The notes below the pieces were generated by a model that worked only from the letters and a program-made list of their open reading frames with translations, searched no databases and was not told where the DNA came from. Shown here piece by piece: positions 57,707 to 64,000 of a stretch of 64,000 nt of DNA; within the stretch, counting starts at the first letter, position 1, and the number at the start of each line of letters is the position of its first letter. Both the position numbers and the translations under genes were made by a program. This DNA is from Pseudomonas frederiksbergensis. GTDB lineage: Bacteria; Pseudomonadota; Gammaproteobacteria; Pseudomonadales; Pseudomonadaceae. The DNA is taken from positions 1,525,501 through 1,589,500 of the forward strand of contig NZ_FNTF01000002.1 of NCBI RefSeq assembly GCF_900105495.1, in the 5' to 3' direction.

Positions 57707-58249
57707 ATGCAAAACCCGCAGAATCTGATCTGGATCGACCTGGAAATGACCGGTCTGAACCCTGATACCGACGTCATCATCGAAATGGCCACCATCGTCA
57801 CCGACAGTGACCTGAACACCTTGGCCGAAGGTCCGGTGATCGCCATCCACCACAGCGACGAAATTCTCGCTGGCATGGATGAGTGGAACACCCGTCAACA
57901 CGGCGGCTCCGGGCTGACCCAGCGGGTTCGCGACAGCCGTATCAGCATGGCCGAAGCCGAAGCCGAAACCATCGCCTTCCTGGAAAAATGGGTGCCGAAG
58001 GGTAAATCGCCGATCTGTGGCAACAGCATCTGCCAGGACCGTCGCTTCCTTTATACGCACATGAAATCCCTGGAAAGCTTCTTCCACTACCGCAACCTCG
58101 ACGTATCGACTCTTAAAGAGTTGGCCGCACGCTGGGCGCCGGACGTGCGCGACAGCTTCAAAAAGGGCAGCACTCACCTGGCCCTGGACGACATTCGCGA
58201 ATCGATCGCCGAGCTGCAGCACTATCGCAAGCATTTCATCAAGTTCTGA
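57707..58249 (+). CDS. orn: Oligoribonuclease
   Basis: Degrades short RNAs, including pGpG from c-di-GMP breakdown. The 180-residue DEDDh exonuclease shows [13 protein letters not shown] (Asp and Glu at about residues 11 and 13), [12 protein letters not shown] with the third acidic residue, and the C-terminal [14 protein letters not shown] with the last His/Asp pair. The ATG at 57707 fits the family start; an upstream ATG would add six residues. A REP element follows. Confidence 0.95.
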   Translation: MQNPQNLIWIDLEMTGLNPDTDVIIEMATIVTDSDLNTLAEGPVIAIHHSDEILAGMDEWNTRQHGGSGLTQRVRDSRISMAEAEAETIAFLEKWVPKGKSPICGNSICQDRRFLYTHMKSLESFFHYRNLDVSTLKELAARWAPDVRDSFKKGSTHLALDDIRESIAELQHYRKHFIKF

Positions 58250-58269
58250 TGCAGAGCGGTGAGGGCTTT

Positions 58270-58416
58270 TGTGGCGAGGGGGCTTGTCGAAACGTCGCAC
58301 CGCCCCGTTCGGCTGCGAAGCAGTCGTAAATCGGCTGGCGCGTACTGCCTGACAAAACACGGTGCCAGGTTTTGGGGCCGCTACGCGACCCAACGGGGGC
58401 AAGCCCCCTCGCCACA
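58270..58416. repeat. Composite REP element, about 147 bp, copy 2
   Basis: Outer arms ttgtggcgagggggcttgtc (from 58270) and caagccccctcgccaca (to 58416) enclose the same inner segment (accgccccgttcggctgcg) found at 48339-48478. The two copies differ in the central bases. It lies between orn and the TRIC gene. Confidence 0.8.
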
Positions 58417-58499
58417 GGTATGCGTGAATGCTTCGACGCTCTCTTTTGGTACCTCAGCGAAGTGAGTAGACTGCGCGCCTTCCTGCAAGGACCGCCACC

Positions 58500-59111
58500 A
58501 TGTTGCTGATGCTTTACCTGATTGCCATCACCGCCGAAGCCATGACCGGTGCCCTGTCTGCCGGTCGTCGCGGGATGGACTGGTTTGGCGTGGTGCTGAT
58601 CGCCTGTGTCACGGCATTGGGCGGCGGTTCGGTGCGTGACGTGCTGCTCGGTCACTACCCGCTGACGTGGGTCAAACACCCGGAATACCTGGTGCTGACC
58701 TCGGTGGCGGCGATGTTCACGGTCTTCGCCGCACGCTGGATGCGCCACCTGCGCTCGCTGTTTCTGGTGCTCGACGCCGTGGGCCTGGTGGCGTTCACCC
58801 TGATCGGCTGCATGACCGCGCTGGAAATGGGCCACGGCATGCTGGTGGCCTCGGTCAGCGGCGTAATCACCGGGGTTTTCGGCGGCATCCTGCGCGACAT
58901 CTTCTGCAACGACATCCCGCTGATCTTCCGCCGCGAACTCTACGCCAGCGTCTCGTTCGCCGCGGCGTGGTGCTACATGCTGTGCATTTACCTGCAATTG
59001 CCGGGGGAACAGGCGATTTTGATCACCTTGTTTGGCGGCTTCCTGCTGCGGTTACTGGCGATCCGTTTTCACTGGGAAATGCCTAAATTCGTCTACAACG
59101 ACGAAGCCTGA
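58500..59111 (+). CDS. Trimeric intracellular cation (TRIC) channel family protein
   Basis: 203-residue inner-membrane protein with seven hydrophobic helices in two inverted repeats, of the UPF0126/YadS family now known as bacterial TRIC-like channels. The two conserved glycine-rich motifs are visible: ALGGGSVRDVLLGHYPLTW (about residue 39) and GVFGGILRDIFCNDIPLIF (about residue 122), each a GxxRD-type repeat. It is the equivalent of PA4950-region genes in other pseudomonads; I cannot assign a specific ion. Confidence 0.87.
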   Translation: MLLMLYLIAITAEAMTGALSAGRRGMDWFGVVLIACVTALGGGSVRDVLLGHYPLTWVKHPEYLVLTSVAAMFTVFAARWMRHLRSLFLVLDAVGLVAFTLIGCMTALEMGHGMLVASVSGVITGVFGGILRDIFCNDIPLIFRRELYASVSFAAAWCYMLCIYLQLPGEQAILITLFGGFLLRLLAIRFHWEMPKFVYNDEA

Positions 59112-59125
59112 CATCGCGAAGTCCT

Positions 59126-59222
59126 TGTAGCAGCTGCCGAAGGCTGCGTTCGAGGCCGCAGGACTCGCTTTGCAGGATGACGACTGCTTTGCAGTCGGAC
59201 GCAGCCTTCGGCAGCTGCTACA
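59126..59222. repeat. Palindromic REP-like element, TGTAGCAGCTG family, copy 2
   Basis: A perfect 23-bp inverted repeat: 59126-59148 (tgtagcagctgccgaaggct onward) and 59200-59222, with a 51-base middle holding gactgctttgcagtc, another palindrome. The right arm overlaps the 3-prime end of queG: its stop codon and last Leu codon lie inside the repeat. Confidence 0.85.
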
Positions 59223-60282
59223 GGAGTCCGTGTTGTTTCAGGGCCCATTCCACATGTTCGCGGACCAGTTCTGAAGGGTATTCACGGCGCGCCTTAAGCG
59301 CTTCAACTACCGGAATGCTCGACGGGGCATTGCCCAGGCCAACCGCCAGGTTTCGCAACCAACGCTCATAACCCGCCCGGCGTAACGGCGAACCTTCAGT
59401 GCTGCTGAGAAACTTCTCCTCATCCCACATGAACAGCTCTGCCAACTCCGCGTTGTCCAGATTGTGCCGTGGCTTGAAGTCGCTTTCGCCGGACGGACGG
59501 GCGAAGCGGTTCCACGGGCAGACGATCTGGCAGTCATCACAGCCAAATACCCGATTGCCGATCAGTGGCCGCAGATCTTCCGGGATCGCGCTTTTCAGTT
59601 CGATAGTCAGGTAGGAAATACAGCGTCGGGCATCCAGCACGTACGGGCCGACGAAGGCGTTGGTCGGGCAGATGTCGAGGCACGCGGTGCAACGGCCGCA
59701 GTGTTCGGTGCTGTGTGGCGGGTCAACCGGCAGCGGCAGGTCGACAAACAGTTCGCTCAGAAAGAAGTAACTGCCGGCCTTTCGATTCAAGACCAGGGTG
59801 TTTTTGCCGATCCATCCAAGACCAGCCTGTTCCGCGATGGCTTTTTCCAGCACCGGCGCGCTGTCGACGAAGGCGCGGAAACCAAACGGGCCGATTTCGG
59901 CCTGAATTTTATCGGCCAGTTGTTGCACGCGTTTACGGATCAATTTGTGGTAATCGCGGCCCAAGGCATAACGCGAGACGTAGGCTTTTTCCGGTTGTGC
60001 CAGACGTTTGGCCATTTCGGTATCGCCCGGCAGGTAGTCCATGCGCAGGGAAACCACCCGAAGCGTGCCGGGCACCAGCTCTTCCGGGTGTGAGCGTTTG
60101 CTGCCGTGGGCGCCCATGTAGTCCATTTCGCCGTGGTAGCCGGCCGCGAGCCAGCGCTCCAGGTGCTGCTCATGCTCGGCCAGGTCGAGGCCGCTGATGC
60201 CGACTTGCTGAAAGCCCAGCTCGCGGCCCCAGTCCTTGATGGATTGGGCGAGGGCGGGCAGGTCTGTGGTAATTGCGGGCAT
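59218..60282 (-). CDS. queG: Epoxyqueuosine reductase
   Basis: Last step of queuosine tRNA modification, cobalamin-dependent. The 354-residue protein has the two 4Fe-4S motifs CGRCTACLDICPTNAF (about residue 196) and CDDCQIVCPWN (about residue 248), and a HEAT-like C-terminal region. The ATG at 60282 (MPAITTDLPALAQSIKDW) matches the family start; a start 72 bases earlier lies in the neighbouring gene's promoter region. The TAG stop (59220-59218) comes from the REP arm. It is divergent from nnr. Confidence 0.93.
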   Translation of the reverse strand: MPAITTDLPALAQSIKDWGRELGFQQVGISGLDLAEHEQHLERWLAAGYHGEMDYMGAHGSKRSHPEELVPGTLRVVSLRMDYLPGDTEMAKRLAQPEKAYVSRYALGRDYHKLIRKRVQQLADKIQAEIGPFGFRAFVDSAPVLEKAIAEQAGLGWIGKNTLVLNRKAGSYFFLSELFVDLPLPVDPPHSTEHCGRCTACLDICPTNAFVGPYVLDARRCISYLTIELKSAIPEDLRPLIGNRVFGCDDCQIVCPWNRFARPSGESDFKPRHNLDNAELAELFMWDEEKFLSSTEGSPLRRAGYERWLRNLAVGLGNAPSSIPVVEALKARREYPSELVREHVEWALKQHGLL

Positions 60283-60345
60283 GAGGCGAGAGAAACCGGA
60301 GCTGAGGTGCGTATAATTCTGCCAGACATCGGAGCCCGAAGACGC

Positions 60346-61845
60346 ATGCCGCACACTAAAGATGATTTACCCGACGCGCTGTATAGCGCCGCGCAAGTGC
60401 GAGCCCTCGATGCGAGCCTGATCGCGGCCGGCACACCGGGCTTCGAATTGATGCAGCGCGCGGCGCGGGCGACCTGGCGTGCGCTGGTCCGCCATTGGCC
60501 GTCGGCGAATGAATTGAGTGTCGTGGCCGGTCATGGCAATAACGCTGGCGACGGTTATCTGGTGGCCGTGCTGGCCCGACGTGCTGGCTGGCATGTGCGG
60601 GTGTTCGCGGTCGGTGATCCCAAGCGTTTACAAGGTGATGCGGCATTGGCCCATGCCGAGGCTGTGTCTGAAGGTGTCGCGGTTCAAGCCTGGAGCGCGC
60701 AGTCCGAATTGCGCGGTGTCGTGCTGGATGCCTTGCTCGGCACCGGTCTGACGGGGGAGGTGCGAGAGCCCTACGCTGGCGCCATCGCGGCGATCAACGG
60801 CAGCGGGTTGCCAGTTGCGGCGGTGGATATCCCTTCGGGGTTGTGCGCTGATACCGGCCGAATACTCGGCGCGGCGGTGCGGGCGGACCTGACGGTGACG
60901 TTCATCGGCCTGAAACTGGGTCTGTTCACCGGCGATGCTGCGGACGTGGTCGGCGAGTTGGTATTCAACGATCTGCAGGCCTCCCCCGAGTCGTTCAACG
61001 GAGTCGCCATCAGTGCACGTCGCCTGACGGCCAGTTCCTTGCCGCGTCTGACGGGCCGTGCTCCAACCTCCCATAAAGGCAAATTCGGCCACGTCCTGCT
61101 GATCGGCGGCGATCGCGGCTTTGGTGGCGCCATCCTGCTGAGCGCGCAAAGTGCCCTGCGCAGCGGTGCGGGCATGGTGTCCGTGGCGACGCGCAGTGAA
61201 CATGTTCCGGCCGCGCTGGCGAGAATTCCTGAAGCCATGGTGTTGGGCACTTCGTCGGCCAATCAGCTGATGGAACTGCTGCAAAAGGTTTCCGTGCTGG
61301 TGGTCGGCCCAGGCTTGGGTCAGGCTTCCTGGGGGCGCAGCCTTTTGTCGGCGGCTGCCAATGCGCCGCTGCCGCAAGTCTGGGACGCCGATGCATTGAA
61401 TCTGCTGGCCACAGAGCACGTGAGCTTGCCCAGGGATTGTGTGATCACCCCACATCCGGGCGAGGCGGCGCGCTTGTTGGGGATGAGTACTGCCCAAGTG
61501 CAGGCCGATCGTCCTGCGGCGGCTCACGCATTGAGCAAAAAATATACAGCTGTCGTGGTGCTCAAAGGCGCCGGCAGCTTGATCGCCAGCCCCGATGGAC
61601 GATTGGCGTTGTGTCATCAGGGCCATCCGGCCATGGCCACCGCCGGTTTGGGTGATGTGCTGGCCGGTCTGGTTGGCGCGTTGCTGGCGCAAGGCATGGC
61701 AGCGTTCGACGCCGCCTGCCTGGCCGTCTGGCTGCACGCCAATGCTGGCGCGCAAGAAGGTAAATCGGGCCGTGGGCTGGCGGCCAGTGATCTGATTCCA
61801 GCCATTCGTCAGTTGTTGGAGGAGCAAACACCGTGTCTGAAGTAA
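60346..61845 (+). CDS. nnr: Bifunctional NAD(P)H-hydrate epimerase/ADP-dependent dehydratase
   Basis: Repairs damaged NADH and NADPH hydrates. The 499-residue protein fuses an N-terminal epimerase (VVAGHGNNAGDGYLVAVLAR, about residue 60; DIPSGLCADTG) with a C-terminal ribokinase-like dehydratase (HKGKFGHVLLIGGDRGFGGA, about residue 243; VITPHPGEAARLLG; MATAGLGDVLAGLVGALLAQ, about residue 428, with the GxGD catalytic Asp). The ATG at 60346 is the start; upstream in-frame ATGs lie inside the queG region. It overlaps tsaE by 13 bases. Confidence 0.93.
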   Translation: MPHTKDDLPDALYSAAQVRALDASLIAAGTPGFELMQRAARATWRALVRHWPSANELSVVAGHGNNAGDGYLVAVLARRAGWHVRVFAVGDPKRLQGDAALAHAEAVSEGVAVQAWSAQSELRGVVLDALLGTGLTGEVREPYAGAIAAINGSGLPVAAVDIPSGLCADTGRILGAAVRADLTVTFIGLKLGLFTGDAADVVGELVFNDLQASPESFNGVAISARRLTASSLPRLTGRAPTSHKGKFGHVLLIGGDRGFGGAILLSAQSALRSGAGMVSVATRSEHVPAALARIPEAMVLGTSSANQLMELLQKVSVLVVGPGLGQASWGRSLLSAAANAPLPQVWDADALNLLATEHVSLPRDCVITPHPGEAARLLGMSTAQVQADRPAAAHALSKKYTAVVVLKGAGSLIASPDGRLALCHQGHPAMATAGLGDVLAGLVGALLAQGMAAFDAACLAVWLHANAGAQEGKSGRGLAASDLIPAIRQLLEEQTPCLK

Positions 61846-62303
61846 CCCTGTACCTGGCTGATGAAGAGGCGATGACTGCGTTTGGCGCACGCATCGCACA
61901 AACCACTGAAGGGCACGGTCTGATTTTTCTCGAGGGTGATCTGGGCGCGGGGAAAACCACGCTGTCCCGGGGCATCATCAGGGGGCTGGGGCATCAAGGG
62001 TCGGTAAAAAGCCCTACGTTTACTTTGGTCGAACCCTACGAGATTGGTGACATCCGTGCCTTCCATTTCGACCTCTATCGCTTGGTCGACCCTGAGGAGT
62101 TGGAGTACCTCGGCATCCGCGACTATTTCGAAGACGACGCGTTGTGCTTGATCGAGTGGCCCGAAAAGGGTGCAGGCTTTTTGCCAAAGCCCGACCTGAC
62201 CATTACCATTAGCCCGCAAGATGGCGGGCGTTCGCTGAAAATTTTGTCCCAGGGCTCGCGTGGCGAGTCGTGGTGTGCCGCTTTGGCATTGGAAACCAAT
62301 TAA
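61833..62303 (+). CDS. tsaE: tRNA threonylcarbamoyladenosine synthesis ATPase TsaE
   Basis: 156-residue P-loop ATPase needed with TsaB and TsaD for the t6A tRNA modification. Walker A is GDLGAGKTTLSRGI (about residue 36); FTLVEPYEI and FHFDLYRLVDPEELEYLGI (about residue 75) complete the family pattern. The GTG start at 61833 lies inside the end of nnr, an overlap of 13 bases that suggests coupling. The order nnr, tsaE, amiB, mutL is common in gammaproteobacteria. Confidence 0.95.
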   Translation: MSEVTLYLADEEAMTAFGARIAQTTEGHGLIFLEGDLGAGKTTLSRGIIRGLGHQGSVKSPTFTLVEPYEIGDIRAFHFDLYRLVDPEELEYLGIRDYFEDDALCLIEWPEKGAGFLPKPDLTITISPQDGGRSLKILSQGSRGESWCAALALETN

Positions 62304-63731
62304 ATGATGGGGTTAGGTATGCGCTTTCGCGCGATGGTAGCTGCCGTAGGATTGTTGTTTTTGGCGGTGACCGTCGATGCTGTGGCCGAGACGAAGGTCA
62401 ACAGCGTTCGCCTGTGGCGGGCTCCGGACAACACGCGACTGGTGTTCGACCTGACCGGGCCTGTCCAGCACAGCGTCTTTACCCTGACCGCCCCGGATCG
62501 GCTGGTCATCGACATCAATGGCGCGACTCTGGGGGCGCCGCTGAACGTCAACAGCTCGAACACTCCGATCACCGCCATGCGCTCGGCTCAACGTACGCCA
62601 ACCGATCTGCGGGTGGTCATCGACCTGAAAAAAGCCGTGACGCCGAAAAGTTTTACCCTGGCGCCAAACGCCCAGTACGGCAATCGCCTGGTGGTCGACT
62701 TGTTCGACAACGCTGCCGATGCCGCGCCAATTCCGGCGCCGACCAACGTCGCGACGGTAGCCCCGGTGCCGGTCACTCCGGTGGAGCCTCCGGTCAAGCT
62801 GCCGCCAGCCCCGGCCGGCAAGCGCGACATTATTGTCGTCATCGATGCCGGTCACGGCGGCGAAGACCCGGGTGCCTCCGGCTCTCGCGGTCAGCGTGAA
62901 AAAGACGTGGTACTGGCCATCGCCCGTGAACTGCAGCGTCAGGTCAACGGCATGAAAGGCTTCCGCGCCGAACTGACCCGCACCGGCGACTATTTCATCC
63001 CGTTGCGCGGCCGTACCGAAATCGCCCGCAAGAAGGGCGCCGACCTGTTCGTTTCGATCCACGCCGACGCCGCGCCTTCGGCCGCAGCCTTCGGTGCCTC
63101 GGTGTTCGCCCTGTCTGATCGCGGCGCTACCTCGGAAACCGCCCGTTGGCTGGCCGACAGCGAAAACCGTTCCGACTTGATCGGTGGTGCCGGCAACGTC
63201 AGCCTCGACGACAAGGACCGCATGCTGGCGGGCGTGCTGCTTGACCTGTCGATGACGGCTTCCCTGACTTCTAGCCTGAACGTCGGCCAGAAAGTCCTGA
63301 GCAACATCGGCCGCGTCACGCCGTTGCACAAACAGCGCGTGGAGCAGGCCGGGTTCATGGTGCTGAAGTCGCCGGACATTCCATCGATCCTGGTGGAAAC
63401 CGGGTTCATCTCCAACGCCAACGAAGCGTCCAAGCTTGCCGCAGCGAACCACCAGCAAGCGCTGGCGCGTTCGATCAGCAGCGGCGTGCGCCAGTTCTTC
63501 CAGCAGAACCCGCCGCCAGGCACCTACATTGCCTGGCTGCGCGACTCCGGCGGGATCGCCCAAGGCCCGCGTGACCATCGGGTGAACCCCGGCGAGACGC
63601 TGGCGATGATTGCCGTGCGATATCAGGTTTCTCCGGCCACGCTGCGCAGCGCCAACAAGCTGTCGAGTGATGAGCTCAAGGTCGGTCAGCACTTGACCAT
63701 CCCTGGCACTGAGCTGGCGGCCAAAGAATGA
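62304..63731 (+). CDS. amiB: N-acetylmuramoyl-L-alanine amidase (AmiB-like)
   Basis: Periplasmic amidase that splits peptidoglycan during cell separation. The 475-residue precursor has a signal peptide ([20 protein letters not shown], cleavage near residue 28), an AMIN domain (residues 32-130), a Pro/Ala-rich linker, the zinc amidase domain ([16 protein letters not shown] near residue 180; [20 protein letters not shown] near residue 362) and a C-terminal LysM domain ([20 protein letters not shown] near residue 429). It starts directly after tsaE; ATGs at 62304, 62307 and 62319 are all possible. It overlaps mutL by four bases. Confidence 0.94.
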   Translation: MMGLGMRFRAMVAAVGLLFLAVTVDAVAETKVNSVRLWRAPDNTRLVFDLTGPVQHSVFTLTAPDRLVIDINGATLGAPLNVNSSNTPITAMRSAQRTPTDLRVVIDLKKAVTPKSFTLAPNAQYGNRLVVDLFDNAADAAPIPAPTNVATVAPVPVTPVEPPVKLPPAPAGKRDIIVVIDAGHGGEDPGASGSRGQREKDVVLAIARELQRQVNGMKGFRAELTRTGDYFIPLRGRTEIARKKGADLFVSIHADAAPSAAAFGASVFALSDRGATSETARWLADSENRSDLIGGAGNVSLDDKDRMLAGVLLDLSMTASLTSSLNVGQKVLSNIGRVTPLHKQRVEQAGFMVLKSPDIPSILVETGFISNANEASKLAAANHQQALARSISSGVRQFFQQNPPPGTYIAWLRDSGGIAQGPRDHRVNPGETLAMIAVRYQVSPATLRSANKLSSDELKVGQHLTIPGTELAAKE

Positions 63732-64000
63732 ACCAGGTGCTGACCAATACGGCTCGTATCGAGCTGCTCAGCCCGCGACTGGCGAACCAGATTGCCGCCG
63801 GTGAGGTGGTTGAGCGCCCGGCTTCGGTGATCAAGGAACTGCTGGAAAACAGCCTCGACTCCGGCGCCAGGCGTATCGATGTCGATGTGGAGCAGGGCGG
63901 CGTCAAGTTGCTGCGGGTGCGCGACGATGGCAGCGGCATTTCTGCCGATGACCTGCCGCTGGCCCTGGCGCGACACGCCACCAGCAAGATCCGCAATCTG
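63728..64000 (+). CDS. mutL: DNA mismatch repair protein MutL, 5-prime part
   Basis: First 91 codons of MutL, cut by the window edge. The GHKL ATPase motifs are clear: [20 protein letters not shown] with the catalytic Glu (about residue 20), [11 protein letters not shown] with the Mg-binding Asn, and [14 protein letters not shown] (about residue 63), then ARHATSKI. The ATG at 63728 overlaps the amiB stop (ATGA), as in many gammaproteobacteria. Confidence 0.95.
   Translation, partial: MNQVLTNTARIELLSPRLANQIAAGEVVERPASVIKELLENSLDSGARRIDVDVEQGGVKLLRVRDDGSGISADDLPLALARHATSKIRNL

Overview
The window is about 60 percent G+C chromosomal DNA from a Pseudomonas of the fluorescens group. Almost every gene has a close counterpart in P. 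aeruginosa PAO1 in nearly the same order (roughly PA5014 down to PA4988, then PA4974 down to PA4946). The intergenic gaps hold fluorescens-type REP/REPIN palindromes, and one gene encodes an OAA-family lectin of the kind described from P. fluorescens. There are no tRNA or rRNA genes, prophage, insertion sequence or CRISPR array. The window is core chromosome with a few lineage-specific touches.

Layout. (1) 1-3236: a regulatory gap carrying two FadR/GntR-type operators, then glnE, broken as sequenced by a one-base deficit in a G run. (2) 3552-19360: the LPS core operon region: waaF, waaC, waaG, waaP, three more kinase-like genes (one with two kinase domains), a small lipoprotein, then carbamoyltransferase wapO, wapH, mig-14, dnpA, ssg, a family 2 glycosyltransferase and the O-antigen ligase waaL. 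(3) 19403-29546: another kinase-like gene, msbA, hldE, an unrecognised 322-aa protein with a degenerate Nudix-like box, an aldo/keto reductase and FAD oxidoreductase pair, an SMR pump, a LysR regulator and waaA. (4) 29603-34826: tolC divergent from thiC, which has a TPP riboswitch, then the HMP transporter gene cytX. (5) 34795-44291: RsiV-like lipoprotein, nudF, a DUF1249 gene, cpdA, yqiA, parE, two envelope proteins, parC. (6) 44468-52621: PqiC-like lipoprotein, AhpA-like membrane protein, serB, a PilZ protein, the lectin, psd and rhdA. (7) 52873-64000: HDOD protein, motA and motB behind a sigma-28-like promoter, rsgA, orn, a TRIC channel, queG, nnr, tsaE, amiB and the first 91 codons of mutL.

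How the genes work together. Most of the first 30 kb builds lipopolysaccharide: hldE makes the heptose precursor, waaA adds Kdo, waaC and waaF add heptoses, waaP and relatives phosphorylate them, wapO carbamoylates, waaG/wapH/ssg and the GT2 enzyme extend the outer core, msbA flips lipid A-core and waaL attaches O antigen. The second half is housekeeping: chromosome decatenation (ParE/ParC), thiamine synthesis, nucleotide and NAD(P)H repair, RNA turnover, phosphatidylethanolamine synthesis and the flagellar stator.

The most interesting items are the paired operators at the left edge, the two LPS kinase-like proteins that lack the catalytic Asp, the OAA lectin placed between conserved genes, the sigma-28 promoter of motAB, four families of REP palindromes (one of which supplies the queG stop codon), and the glnE frameshift. 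I found no clearly new multi-gene system.
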